A stretch of 40,040 nucleotides of DNA from Bacilli bacterium (GCA_022801735.1 JAAWSW010000003.1:1-40040), one strand, 5' to 3'; positions 22,869 through 31,216 are shown, counted from the stretch's first letter. The notes: a model not told the origin generated them from the letters alone. Translations and numbers: made by a program.

Positions 22869-24193
22869 CTAACTGTTTTCTTAGGTATTTCTTGTAAATT
22901 AGTTTGAACTAAAGAACTAGAAACTCTTATCATATCATTATCACTACTTGGATTCATATATAATATATCATCACTCGGTGTAATTAAATCTATTTGTTTT
23001 GGTGTTACACATTTAATAACAGGATATCTCTCTTCACCCTTTGGTAAAACACTTCTAATATTTTCAGCAGTCTCAAAATCCATACACAAAATAGGATAAT
23101 AACTTCCATCTGCTAAAACATCACAAATCTTAAATGCTGATTCTACAGTCGTACTAACAACTTCTGGTTTATCTAAATGTTCATTAATATAATCATTATT
23201 AATTTCATATATAACTAATTTAGAAACACCACAATCATTAAGTAGTCTAAGCATACGTGTTGCTTCTTTAACTGCCTGTTCATCATTAACTGCCTTACCA
23301 CTTATAAATGATCCAATAGATACACTAGGAACATTTACTTTAAGCATATCAATATTATCTCTATAAGTTCCATCATTTTTAACACTGCTGCAAGTAGCAA
23401 CAACTAATGATTGCTCACGATATTTCTCGCAATCACTCCTGTCAAGTAACATATTCATCGGAATTTTTTGAATTTCCAATTGTTTACCTATGTTAATAGG
23501 TTTTTCTTGAGTTTCTTTTTGACGCTTATTAGCCATAGTCATTCTTACTGTATTTACGCGACGTTCATCATGTGACATTTCAACCTTTTTAGGTCTAATT
23601 ACAGTTGGTGTCTTTGGTTCCACAGCACCACCTGACATTAAACTACTTTGATTAACAACTGGCGCTACAGGAACTGATACAGTATTTATATTAGTTTTAA
23701 TACTAGATGCAACTTTATCAGGATTATCTATAGTTATGTGTGAAAGTTTTACAGAAATTGGATTATTTCTTTTTTTATTAACTTTCAATGTATTATATAA
23801 ATTTATAATTTTTTCTAAAGATCTAGCATAATTAACAGTCATATGATCGTCAGGAATTTTTACAGTTTCATCCCCAACTCTAACCTCATTTTGATTAACT
23901 TCTTCTATATGACCCTCTTTTTTTCCAATTCTATAAATAGAATTTACTTTCATCTGTAAAGCATATAAACACACTTCAAAAACATTTATCCATGCTTGTT
24001 GCCATTCAGTCATATTTTCCTTTGAAGGAATTACAACCTTTTTTTCTCCAACATCTGTTTTAATATAAACATCTCTATTTTTATAGCGAATAAAATCATT
24101 ATTAGGATCATTTAAGCGTTCACTAACAAAACGACTAATTTGTTCAAATTCAAAACTTACGCTTTTAGATGTATTATAATTTTGTTCTTCCAT
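22844..24193 (-). CDS. Conserved-looking hypothetical protein, cytoplasmic, 449 aa
   Basis: I do not recognise this protein. It starts MEEQNYNTSKSVSFEFEQIS, has no signal peptide or membrane helix, and seems to have two parts. The first (about 1-165) mixes strands and helices, with the segment KTDVGEKKVVIPSKENMTEW and a later matching phrase VRVGDETVKIPDDHMTVNY, which may be two related strands-and-turn units. A Ser/Thr/Pro/Val-rich linker (about 165-235) follows. The second (about 240-445) looks alpha/beta: QSLVVATCSSVKNDGTYRDN, VSKLVIYEIN, YYPILCMDFETAENI and YPVIKCVTPKQIDLIT look like successive strands of a barrel or Rossmann-like domain. ATG 24193 follows GGGTGA. It is a single-gene unit with its own promoter and terminator. 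Confidence 0.8.
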   Translation of the reverse strand: MEEQNYNTSKSVSFEFEQISRFVSERLNDPNNDFIRYKNRDVYIKTDVGEKKVVIPSKENMTEWQQAWINVFEVCLYALQMKVNSIYRIGKKEGHIEEVNQNEVRVGDETVKIPDDHMTVNYARSLEKIINLYNTLKVNKKRNNPISVKLSHITIDNPDKVASSIKTNINTVSVPVAPVVNQSSLMSGGAVEPKTPTVIRPKKVEMSHDERRVNTVRMTMANKRQKETQEKPINIGKQLEIQKIPMNMLLDRSDCEKYREQSLVVATCSSVKNDGTYRDNIDMLKVNVPSVSIGSFISGKAVNDEQAVKEATRMLRLLNDCGVSKLVIYEINNDYINEHLDKPEVVSTTVESAFKICDVLADGSYYPILCMDFETAENIRSVLPKGEERYPVIKCVTPKQIDLITPSDDILYMNPSSDNDMIRVSSSLVQTNLQEIPKKTVRESYSMAA

Positions 24194-24226
24194 GATTATC
24201 ACCCACACAATTATGTTTCTAATCTA

Positions 24227-24255
24227 ATTATACATTGATTTGACACTTAAATCAA
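24227..24255 (-). promoter_or_regulatory. Promoter of the 449-residue hypothetical gene
   Basis: Minus-strand -10 TATAAT (24227-24232) and -35 TTGATT (24250-24255, four of six) at 17-base spacing. Confidence 0.65.
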
Positions 24256-24265
24256 TAAGTGTAAA

Positions 24266-24288
24266 CAAAAAAGACTAAAATTTAGTCT
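24266..24288 (-). terminator. Intrinsic terminator after the slipin gene
   Basis: The palindrome AGACTAAAATTTAGTCT (24272-24288) is followed on the minus strand by six T (24266-24271). It starts right at the stop codon. Confidence 0.82.
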
Positions 24289-25177
24289 ATTTTTTATCTT
24301 CTTTGAACATTTCTTTTAAAGTAGTACCTAATGTTGCCAAATTCTGTAAATCAGACGGAACTATAATCTTAGTTGAATTTCCGTTAGCAACTTTTTCTAA
24401 AGCCTCAAAACTTTTTAAAGTAAGTACACTTTGATCAGCATTAGCCTCTTTAATCATTTTAATACTATCAGCCTCTGCTTTTTTAATTTTCAAAATTGCT
24501 TCCGCCTCACCTTCAGCAATTCTAATTTGTGATTCTTTATCTGCTTCTGCTCTTAAAATTGCACTTTGTTTATCACCTTCGGCAATTAAAATACTAGATT
24601 TTTTCTCACCCTCAGCACGTAATATAGCCTCACGACGTTCACGTTCAGCACGCATTTGTTTTTCCATTGCTTCTTGAATATCACGTGGAGGTAAAATATT
24701 CTTAACCTCAACACGATTAATTTTAATTCCCCAAGGATCAGTTGCCTCATCCAAAATAGATCTCATCTTAGTATTAATAACATCTCTTGATGTTAAAGTC
24801 TGATCTAATTCTAACTCACCAATAATATTACGTAAAGTAGTAGCAGTCAAATTTTCAATCGCACTTATAGGATTTTCTACCCCATACGTATATAATTTTG
24901 GATCAGTAATTTGAAAATAAACAACTGTATCAATTTGCATTGTAACATTATCCTTAGTAATAACAGGTTGCGGATCAAAATCCTTAACTTTTTCTTTTAA
25001 ACTAACCCTACAAGAAATTCTATCTATAAATGGAATTTTAAAATGTAATCCATTAGTCCATGTAGCAAAATAAGAACCAAGCCTTTCGATTATATAACAT
25101 TCAGATTGTGGAACTATTTTAACATTTGGAATTACAATTATAATAACTAAAATTAAAATAACTAAAAACACGCTCAT
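24287..25177 (-). CDS. SPFH/stomatin-like membrane protein (slipin, QmcA type)
   Basis: A 296-residue SPFH-domain protein. An N-terminal membrane helix (2-17) is followed by IVPQSECYIIERLGSYFATW and the SPFH core to about residue 160, with LKEKVKDFDPQPVITKDNV and TLRNIIGELELDQTLTSRD. From about 165 there is the typical flotillin-like coiled coil, rich in AEGEK and AEADK repeats, ending with the conserved LKSFEALEKVANGNSTKIIV and LGTTLKEMF. Such proteins form large cage-like oligomers at the membrane and are involved in membrane quality control with FtsH-type proteases or NfeD. The nfeD gene lies three bases upstream, forming the classic slipin-NfeD pair. Confidence 0.94.
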   Translation of the reverse strand: MSVFLVILILVIIIVIPNVKIVPQSECYIIERLGSYFATWTNGLHFKIPFIDRISCRVSLKEKVKDFDPQPVITKDNVTMQIDTVVYFQITDPKLYTYGVENPISAIENLTATTLRNIIGELELDQTLTSRDVINTKMRSILDEATDPWGIKINRVEVKNILPPRDIQEAMEKQMRAERERREAILRAEGEKKSSILIAEGDKQSAILRAEADKESQIRIAEGEAEAILKIKKAEADSIKMIKEANADQSVLTLKSFEALEKVANGNSTKIIVPSDLQNLATLGTTLKEMFKEDKK

Positions 25178-25180
25178 ATA

Positions 25181-25609
25181 CTATTCTCCCTCTACTTTCT
25201 CAACTTTTAATTTTACCCCGTTAATCTCCAGTACCTCAACTACCGAATTTTCTTTTATTACTTTATCTGCTACTGCAGTCCATCTCTTACCATCAACTTT
25301 AACCTCACCAGGTGTATTTTTTGTTATCTTTTCAGTTACAATACCTTCCATACCAATAATCCTATCAGCATTCGTTGCCTCATTTTTATGTTTAAGTAAC
25401 TTCTGAAGTAAAGGTCTTGTCGTAACTAATAATATTACCCCTAAAATAACAAAAACACCAAACTGAATCAAATAATTATCCGTAAAGAATGAAATAACTA
25501 ATGCGACAATCCCACTAAATACAAACCATATAGTAGTAAGTCCTACAGTAATCATCTCAAGAAACGTCAAAATAACAATAATTATAAGCCATACTATCCA
25601 CTGTTCCAT
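25181..25609 (-). CDS. NfeD-like membrane protein (short form)
   Basis: A 142-residue NfeD family member of the short class without the ClpP-like protease domain. There are two or three membrane helices at about residues 4-20, 26-45 and 48-65. Then comes a C-terminal OB fold at about 80-140, with GMEGIVTEKITKNTPGEVKV and KRWTAVADKVIKENSVVEVL, both characteristic. It partners with the slipin encoded next and is thought to help organise SPFH assemblies in the membrane. SD AGGAGG, seven bases before the ATG. First gene of the pair. Confidence 0.93.
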   Translation of the reverse strand: MEQWIVWLIIIVILTFLEMITVGLTTIWFVFSGIVALVISFFTDNYLIQFGVFVILGVILLVTTRPLLQKLLKHKNEATNADRIIGMEGIVTEKITKNTPGEVKVDGKRWTAVADKVIKENSVVEVLEINGVKLKVEKVEGE

Positions 25610-25627
25610 AACATACCTCCTATAATA

Positions 25628-25656
25628 ATTATACTATAATGATATAGAAAAAACAA
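25628..25656 (-). promoter_or_regulatory. Promoter of nfeD-slipin
   Basis: Minus-strand -10 TATAAT (25628-25633) with -35 TTGTTT (25651-25656) at 17-base spacing. The -35 lies in the T-run of the preceding terminator. Confidence 0.55.
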
Positions 25657-25672
25657 GGAATTATTCCTTGTT
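25648..25672 (-). terminator. Intrinsic terminator after the coiled-coil gene
   Basis: AACAAGGAA (25652-25660) and TTCCTTGTT (25664-25672) form a stem that is followed on the minus strand by TTTTTT. Confidence 0.8.
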
Positions 25673-27226
25673 TAAAGCGTTCTTTTCACCTTTAACTTCT
25701 TTAACAATACCAAGTACTGTATTCAATTTTTCTTCAAAAACTTTTATTTTGTCAGATTGTTCACTTACTGTTTTTTCTAAATCTGCTATAGTATTATCTC
25801 TATTTTCAATAGTTTCTTTTAAACCAGCATTTTCATTTAATAAGTCCTCAATATGTGCTGCTTGTTCCTTAATATTTTCAGTTAAAGAATCATTTAATTT
25901 TTGAGTTTGAACTTTTTCAACTCTATCAATTTCAATTTGTTCTTTAGCCTTATTAACTTGAGCAGTTAAATCATCAGTAGTTTTAACATAGTCTTTTGAC
26001 AATTTATCAGAAGTTTTAGTAAATTCTTTACTTAATGAAACAATCTTCTTATTAAGACGTTTATTTTCATTAGTAATTTTCTTATATTGACTAGTTCTCT
26101 TAGTTTCAAATTCTTTCTCAGTTAAATAACTCTTAATTGTACCTAAAGCATTAATTTCATCCTGTTTTAACGCTTGTTTATCATAATGTTGTTCTGCAAA
26201 TGCAAATGTATAATCATTATAATCAACAAATAAAGTTAAATCTTTCAAATCTCTAATTTCTGTTTCAACAGGTAATTGTGGTTCAACATCTAATTCTTTA
26301 TAAATATCTTCTAATTTCTTTTCAGAATCCATAGGTGTTGGAACTTCAATTTCTGGAAATTCATTAGATACTTGCTCATGAATTTCGTTTTCAACTTTAG
26401 ATTTAATTTCTTCTTCTTTTACCTCTTCTACAGGTACCACTACAGGCTCTTCAGAAATAACAGCAGGTTCAATTATGCTATCTGATTCATTTGAAACCAT
26501 AGGTTCTGATGCACTAGTATGCATAGGTTCTATTATCATTGGTTCCTCCATTTTTTCTTCTTTTATTTCATTATTTTCTTCATATATTGGTTCAACTTGA
26601 GATTCATCTTCATAGATTGGCTTAACAACATCCTCTGAAATAGGTTCAGGTGTAACTGTCTCTTCTTTCTCATCAAATTTATGTAAATTAGCCCAAATCG
26701 CTTCAAGATCTTCTTGAGTCGGTTTTAATTCATGATCAATTTCTTCAACTGAAGGAAAATCGACAGGCACAAAAGACGCCTCTTCTTTATATTCACCAAT
26801 TGCTTCATTATTCACTGGCATAGAATTTTCAAGTGCAACCGAAACATTTTCATTTTCTTTTACTTCTTCTACTTTTTCAGGGAAAGTTTTTAATTGTACA
26901 CCACTCATATTAGCACTATTTTGTCTTCTTAATAAAATATCTCTCTTATTTTCAAAAGAAGCATTTGCCGAAATAAGTTTGTCAATTTCTTTTTGCAAAA
27001 TTTTTATTCTTTTATTAGCATCTTTAGATTCTCTTTTATCTTCACTATTAGACACAGATTCTAAAGATTTTACCTCATTTGTTTTTTCTTCTATTAATCT
27101 TTTATTATCTTTTTCTAAAACAGTATAGTTATTAATTTCATTTTTTCTTTGGTTATAAGCATCTAAATCGTTACGCATATCAGCAGTGATTTTTACTGCT
27201 TTACTACTAGCATATGATATTTTCAT
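25661..27226 (-). CDS. Coiled-coil protein with an acidic Pro/Glu-rich middle, function unknown
   Basis: A 521-residue protein with three parts. Residues 1-100 are helical and charged, with heptad-like spacing (NNYTVLEKDNKRLIEEKTNE-like pattern). Residues 110-310 are low-complexity and acidic, with recurring EPI, PIYEE and EEPVV phrases, probably disordered. Residues about 325-515 form a long coiled coil (YKKITNENKRLNKKIVSLSK, then LNENAGLKETIENRDNTIAD). A small conserved-looking patch, LTLFVDYNDYTFAFAEQHYD, lies between the last two. There is no signal peptide or membrane helix. Architecture alone suggests a cytoskeletal, division or scaffold role, but I cannot name a family. Its ATG shares a base with the stop codon of the DUF1292 gene, so the two are coupled. 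Confidence 0.82.
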   Translation of the reverse strand: MKISYASSKAVKITADMRNDLDAYNQRKNEINNYTVLEKDNKRLIEEKTNEVKSLESVSNSEDKRESKDANKRIKILQKEIDKLISANASFENKRDILLRRQNSANMSGVQLKTFPEKVEEVKENENVSVALENSMPVNNEAIGEYKEEASFVPVDFPSVEEIDHELKPTQEDLEAIWANLHKFDEKEETVTPEPISEDVVKPIYEDESQVEPIYEENNEIKEEKMEEPMIIEPMHTSASEPMVSNESDSIIEPAVISEEPVVVPVEEVKEEEIKSKVENEIHEQVSNEFPEIEVPTPMDSEKKLEDIYKELDVEPQLPVETEIRDLKDLTLFVDYNDYTFAFAEQHYDKQALKQDEINALGTIKSYLTEKEFETKRTSQYKKITNENKRLNKKIVSLSKEFTKTSDKLSKDYVKTTDDLTAQVNKAKEQIEIDRVEKVQTQKLNDSLTENIKEQAAHIEDLLNENAGLKETIENRDNTIADLEKTVSEQSDKIKVFEEKLNTVLGIVKEVKGEKNALNKE

Positions 27227-27486
27227 TATTCTTGCTCATTCCTTATAATTTCACGCATAACTTCTTTAACTGCTTCCCAATCATCATCAGGCATCATATC
27301 TAATTTATAACCATCTTCTGTTTTAATAAGTTCTGAGGCATGAATAGTTTCCATCCTATTATCATCCACCTCACCAAAAGTATATAAAATATAATTCTTA
27401 TCTGTTTTATCTAAACTAAAATATAATAATACTTCTGCTTCTATTTCTTCCCCATTTTCATTAAGTACATTAATCCTATTACTCAT
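27226..27486 (-). CDS. DUF1292 family protein
   Basis: An 86-residue protein of the DUF1292 (YrzB-like) family: MSNRINVLNENGEEIEAEVL, then a hydrophobic strand pair LYFSLDKTDKNYILYT, and the acidic end MMPDDDWEAVKEVMREI that closes most members. The function is unknown. The family is common in Bacillota, often near yrrK and yrrL. ATG 27486 has AGGAGGGC before it; an in-frame codon 19 residues upstream has no ribosome site and runs into the promoter. Confidence 0.9.
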   Translation of the reverse strand: MSNRINVLNENGEEIEAEVLLYFSLDKTDKNYILYTFGEVDDNRMETIHASELIKTEDGYKLDMMPDDDWEAVKEVMREIIRNEQE

Positions 27487-27511
27487 TTTCAGCCCTCCTA
27501 TTCTAAAAGAC

Positions 27512-27540
27512 ATTATAACACATTTGTAAAGTTGTGACAA
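27512..27540 (-). promoter_or_regulatory. Promoter of the DUF1292 and coiled-coil genes
   Basis: Minus-strand -35 TTGTCA (27535-27540, five of six), a 17-base spacer ending TGT, and a perfect -10 TATAAT (27512-27517). Confidence 0.8.
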
Positions 27541-27630
27541 CAAAAATCATCTTTTTTTCAATTTTTTTTATTCTAATACAAAATCACTTACCCACATTCA
27601 AAAATAAAGTCTAATAAAGCCTATATAAAA

Positions 27631-28134
27631 TTAAAATAAATTTTCAATATTTACTCCTTCTAATTCTAAAAGTTTCTCTTTTTTATCAATGCCACCAGCA
27701 TATCCAGTTAAACTCCCATTACTACCTACTACCCTATGACATGGAATAATAATAGAAATTGGATTATGTCCTACTGCTCCACCAACTGCTTGTGCAGACA
27801 CTTTCCTACCATATTTATTCTGTAATTTTTTTGCAATATCACCATAAGTTGTAACCATTCCATAAGGAATTTGAAGCAATATATTCCATACATCTTTCCT
27901 AAAATCACTACCTATAGGTTTTAAAGACAATTTAAAATTAGGTTCCTCTCCCTTAAAATAAATATCAAGCCACTTTTTAGTTTCCTTAAAAATAGGTAAA
28001 TCTTTGTTAATAAAATCGCCTTTAATATTACCTAAATAATATTTTTGTTTATCAAACCACAAACCAATTAAACTCTCGCCATCACTAGCCAGAGTTATAT
28101 TTCCCATTATTGTTTTAAACTTACAAATATACAT
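27631..28134 (-). CDS. ogt: Methylated-DNA--protein-cysteine methyltransferase
   Basis: A 167-residue suicide repair protein that moves the methyl or alkyl group from O6-alkylguanine in DNA to its own cysteine. The active site IIIPCHRVVGSNGSLTGYAGG lies near residues 127-147 and is split here as IIIPCHRVV and GSLTGYAGG. The helix-turn-helix region FRKDVWNILLQIPYGMVTTYGDIA precedes it as usual (FRKDVWNILLQIPYG, then TTYGDIA). The arginine finger is in the KVSAQAVGGAVGHNP segment, which usually reads R-A-V-G. The start is uncertain: I use ATG 28134 with GGTGAT four bases before it; another ATG is adjacent and a third, 27 bases upstream, lacks an SD. It follows the DUF305-like gene. Confidence 0.92.
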   Translation of the reverse strand: MYICKFKTIMGNITLASDGESLIGLWFDKQKYYLGNIKGDFINKDLPIFKETKKWLDIYFKGEEPNFKLSLKPIGSDFRKDVWNILLQIPYGMVTTYGDIAKKLQNKYGRKVSAQAVGGAVGHNPISIIIPCHRVVGSNGSLTGYAGGIDKKEKLLELEGVNIENLF

Positions 28135-28150
28135 CATATCACCACAAGTA

Positions 28151-28714
28151 TTATACACCATAATTATAATAATTTAATGATTCTAGGACATTAATTTCAT
28201 ATTCCGCCATTCGCTCCATATTAACAACTAAATGTCTCAGTCTAGGATCAATATCATATTTAAGTACATTTTCACAAAGTCTAACCATACCATTATTAAG
28301 TGCTAAAACTTCACTCACAAAATTCATATTTATATCAATACTCCTAAGACTATTAGTCATTTCATAAATCGTTTGGCGAGTTATATTCAAATAATCACTA
28401 ACATACATGTTATTATCATAAGATAAATTATTAAATCCTTTAACCGATTTTAAAATTCCCTTCATTTGCTTAATATTATCTTTACATTCATTAATCATAT
28501 TATAAGCCATTTGACCCAAAGGATAATTATCAGTATATTTAAGCAAATTTTCACATATATAAATAGACGCCTTCTGTAATGGAAGTACACATCTAATAAA
28601 ATCTACTGTAATATTATTAGACACCTTTCTTGAAAACATCTTATTACTCATTTCCCATAAAATTTGATCATATTCATACAAATAATTTTCAGCGCTCTTT
28701 ATTTCCGATTTCAT
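28151..28714 (-). CDS. DUF305-like protein, duplicated and without the usual histidines
   Basis: An all-helical 187-residue protein built from two similar halves. The first has FIRCVLPLQKASIYICENLL and the phrase LKYTDNYPLGQMAYNMINEC. The second has FVSEVLALNNGMVRLCENVL, followed by KYDIDPRLRHLVVNMERM. Each follows the DUF305 pattern of F-I-x-x-M-I-P-H-H-x-x-A, a helix, L-x-y-s-D-P-e-l-R and a final helix with I-x-x-M. The His pair expected after the proline is LQ in the first half and the second half has ALNN, so metal binding of the usual sort is unlikely. No signal peptide. The function is unknown. SD AAGGGGGA before ATG 28714. Confidence 0.75.
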   Translation of the reverse strand: MKSEIKSAENYLYEYDQILWEMSNKMFSRKVSNNITVDFIRCVLPLQKASIYICENLLKYTDNYPLGQMAYNMINECKDNIKQMKGILKSVKGFNNLSYDNNMYVSDYLNITRQTIYEMTNSLRSIDINMNFVSEVLALNNGMVRLCENVLKYDIDPRLRHLVVNMERMAEYEINVLESLNYYNYGV

Positions 28715-28761
28715 AATATCCCCCTTTTCTATATTATAGGCAAAAGGTAGTAAAAAAGTTC

Positions 28762-28787
28762 AAAAAAGATTAGAATTAATCTAATCT
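28762..28787 (-). terminator. Intrinsic terminator after the DUF362 gene
   Basis: On the minus strand AGATTAGA and TCTAATCT form an eight-base stem around a five-base loop (28767-28787), followed by five or six T. Confidence 0.78.
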
Positions 28788-29665
28788 ACATTTATAAGTT
28801 CATATTCTTTTGTTCCTGTTCCAAGCATTTCAGAAACATCAATTATATGTTTACCATTTTGTCTTTCAACTCTCTCTACAAAATGATCCCTACCTTCATC
28901 ACTAGAATTATAAATCAAATCAATACATGCCTGATCCAAAGCCACTGGATCTAACGAAGATAAAATTCCAATATCTTTCATACAAGGGTCTTCAGCCACT
29001 GCACAACAATCACAATCAACAGATAAATTACACATTATATTAATATAAGCAATATTACCATTAAAATATTTATGTACTGAATTAGCCGCATCTGCCATTG
29101 CCTCTAAAAACTTATCTTGTAAAGGTAAATTATCCCATAAAGTATTTTGGTCTTTATTTGTTCCTGCAGAATGAATCCACACCTTACCTTCAGTAGAAGC
29201 AAAACCAATAGATAATTGTTTCAAAGCGCCTCCATATCCTCCCATAGGATGACCTTTAAAATGTGAAAGTACCAAAGCAGAATCATAATTAACCATATTC
29301 TTACCAACAAAATTTTCTTTAATAACACGGCCATCTGGAATATCTAATTTCATATCTGGTCCACTAGCATCCATAATATCAACATTAAAATACTTAGTCC
29401 ATCCGTGTTCTTCCATTAACTTTCTATGTTTGTCAGTATAATTTCTAGCCCCTTCATAAGCAGTATTACATTCAACAACTGTACCACCAACATATTCGAT
29501 CATTGCCCTCATAAATTCAGGGTGTAAATAATTCTGATTACCCTTCTCACCAGAATGAACCTTAACCGCAACCTTACCTATAAGTTCTTTTCCTAATGCC
29601 TTATACATTTTTACAACACTATCTTCACTTATTTCTCTAGTAAAATAAACCTTTGCCTTTTCCAT
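28781..29665 (-). CDS. DUF362 domain protein
   Basis: A 294-residue protein of the DUF362 family. Visible landmarks are GKVAVKVHSGEKGNQNYLHP near residues 30-49, the GGTVVECNTAYEGARN stretch near 60-75, the LSHFKGHPMGGYGGALKQLS segment near 133-152 (strongly typical), and the cysteine cluster VDCDCCAVAEDPCMKDIGIL near 220-239, which may hold a metal or a cluster. No separate ferredoxin domain is fused to it. The biochemical role of the family is not settled; some relatives contain 4Fe-4S clusters. It is alone in its unit. SD GAAAGGA before ATG 29665. Confidence 0.9.
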   Translation of the reverse strand: MEKAKVYFTREISEDSVVKMYKALGKELIGKVAVKVHSGEKGNQNYLHPEFMRAMIEYVGGTVVECNTAYEGARNYTDKHRKLMEEHGWTKYFNVDIMDASGPDMKLDIPDGRVIKENFVGKNMVNYDSALVLSHFKGHPMGGYGGALKQLSIGFASTEGKVWIHSAGTNKDQNTLWDNLPLQDKFLEAMADAANSVHKYFNGNIAYINIMCNLSVDCDCCAVAEDPCMKDIGILSSLDPVALDQACIDLIYNSSDEGRDHFVERVERQNGKHIIDVSEMLGTGTKEYELINVD

Positions 29666-29748
29666 AATATCAATCCTTTCTAAATAATATATATCACATA
29701 AAGTAGACTTTAAGCCAATAATTTTTTCTTATTATTTACAATTTTAAA

Positions 29749-30291
29749 TTAACAAGATTTATACATAAAACAATCTTTTTCATGAGAGTAAATAATACCA
29801 ATTGCCTGAAGATAAGAATAAATAATAGTACTACCCACAAATTTCATTCCACGTCTTTGTAAATCACTAGAAATCAAATCAGACAAATTAGAAGTAACCT
29901 TGCCTATTTCATAAAATGTTTTACCATCAGTAAATACTTTTAAATAATTATAAAATGTTCCATACTCATTTTTAATACTTCTAAATATTTTAGCATTATT
30001 AATACTCGCCTTTATTTTTAACTTATTTCTAATAATATCTTCATTTTCTAATAGTTCGTTAATTTTATTGTCATCATATGTACATACTTTTTCTAAATCA
30101 AACCTATCATATGCAAGTTCAAAACTTTTTCTTTTATTAAGGACACATTCCCAAGATAATCCTGCCTGAAAGGATTCAAGTATCAACATTTCAAATAAAT
30201 AATCATCATCAAAATTAGGTATACCCCATTCCCTATCATGATATTCAACATATAATTCATTTTTTAAATTGCACCATTTACATCTATTCAT
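29749..30291 (-). CDS. tag: DNA-3-methyladenine glycosylase I
   Basis: A 180-residue base-excision repair enzyme that removes 3-methyladenine from alkylated DNA. The sequence starts MNRCKWCNLKNELYVEYHD, where CxWC and HD-x-EWG (HDREWGIP) are hallmarks. It continues with FEMLILESFQAGLSWECVLN, containing the Q-GLSW motif that recognises the base. The region near 140-175 holds RRGMKFVGSTIIYSYLQAIG and later H-x-x-x-C-F (HEKDCF), which together with the N-terminal Cys ligands form the zinc site of Tag. ATG 30291 follows GGTGATTTT; upstream in-frame codons lack a ribosome site. It is near ogt, another alkylation repair gene. Confidence 0.95.
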   Translation of the reverse strand: MNRCKWCNLKNELYVEYHDREWGIPNFDDDYLFEMLILESFQAGLSWECVLNKRKSFELAYDRFDLEKVCTYDDNKINELLENEDIIRNKLKIKASINNAKIFRSIKNEYGTFYNYLKVFTDGKTFYEIGKVTSNLSDLISSDLQRRGMKFVGSTIIYSYLQAIGIIYSHEKDCFMYKSC

Positions 30292-30319
30292 AAAATCACC
30301 ATACCTCATATTTATTCTC

Positions 30320-30328
30320 ATTATATCA
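30320..30328 (-). promoter_or_regulatory. Extended -10 promoter candidate of tag
   Basis: TGATATAAT on the minus strand, about 30 bases before the tag ATG. The -35 is not clear. Confidence 0.5.
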
Positions 30329-30384
30329 CATACGCCCAAACTATATAAACATAAAAGAATAAACTATAGACAGTGGAGGTATGT

Positions 30385-31188
30385 ATGATAAATCAAATTC
30401 TATCTTTAAATCCTGTCTTACAAGCGGGACTTGCAACACTATTTACTTGGAGTATCACCGCTATTGGTGCATCATTAGTATACTTTTTCAAAAAAATAAA
30501 CAAAAACTTAATGGATGGTATGCTTGGATTTGCTGGTGGTGTTATGATAGCCGCATCATTTTTTTCACTAATTGCCCCAGCAATAACCATGGCTGAAAAT
30601 TTAAAACTAATTCCTTGGTTAATAGTATTTATCGGTTTTTTTAGTGGTGGTTTTCTTCTATTTATCGGAGATAAAATATATGACATATATGAAAAAAGAC
30701 ACCCTGGAAAAGATGACCACTTTAACAAAAAACGTTGCATCATGTTAGTAAGTTCAATAACCTTACATAACATTCCAGAAGGTATGGCTGTAGGCGTGGC
30801 TTTTGGTTCTGTTGTTTATGGACTAGAAGGTGCAACCCTACTTGCCGCTTGGACACTAGCACTAGGTATTGGACTTCAAAACTTTCCTGAAGGTACGGCT
30901 GTAAGTATGCCACTTCGACGTGAAGGACTTAGTCGCAACAAAGCCTTTTTCATTGGACAATTAAGCGGAATTGTAGAACCTATTGCTGGAATAATCGGTG
31001 CCATATTAATCATAAAAGTTCAAATACTACTGCCTTTCTTACTTGCCTTTGCGGCTGGTGCTATGATTTATGTTGTCGTAGAAGAATTAATCCCAGAAAG
31101 TCAAACAAATAAAAAAAAGGACCTTATGGCCCTCTTTACCTTAATTGGCTTTTCTATAATGATGATACTAGATATTGCTTTAGGATAA
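30385..31188 (+). CDS. ZIP family divalent metal transporter (ZupT/GufA type)
   Basis: An integral membrane protein of 267 residues that moves divalent metals such as zinc, and often iron or manganese. There are about eight helices: near 10-28, 36-58, 69-88, 118-138, 145-168, 181-200, 205-225 and 245-266. The metal-binding helices IV and V are clear: SITLHNIPEGMAVGVAFG near 120-137 with H-N-x-P-E-G, and LGIGLQNFPEGTAVSMPL near 153-170 with Q-N-x-P-E-G. A short cytoplasmic loop holds HPGKDDHF. ATG 30385 follows GGAGG at five bases; a GTG four codons upstream is less likely. It diverges from tag. Confidence 0.95.
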   Translation: MINQILSLNPVLQAGLATLFTWSITAIGASLVYFFKKINKNLMDGMLGFAGGVMIAASFFSLIAPAITMAENLKLIPWLIVFIGFFSGGFLLFIGDKIYDIYEKRHPGKDDHFNKKRCIMLVSSITLHNIPEGMAVGVAFGSVVYGLEGATLLAAWTLALGIGLQNFPEGTAVSMPLRREGLSRNKAFFIGQLSGIVEPIAGIIGAILIIKVQILLPFLLAFAAGAMIYVVVEELIPESQTNKKKDLMALFTLIGFSIMMILDIALG

Positions 31189-31211
31189 ACTTACAAAAGT
31201 AAGTTTTTTTT
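31187..31211 (+). terminator. Intrinsic terminator after the ZIP gene
   Basis: AAACTTAC-AAAA-GTAAGTTT with a T-run of eight or nine on the plus strand. It begins within the stop codon. Confidence 0.85.
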
Positions 31212-31216
31212 ATTAC

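Noticed and set aside
27544..27630. A terminator after ogt in the AT-rich gap
   Set aside because: Only weak partial complementarity (around AATAAAGTCTAATAAAG) and T-rich tracts are present, with no convincing stem followed by a T-run.
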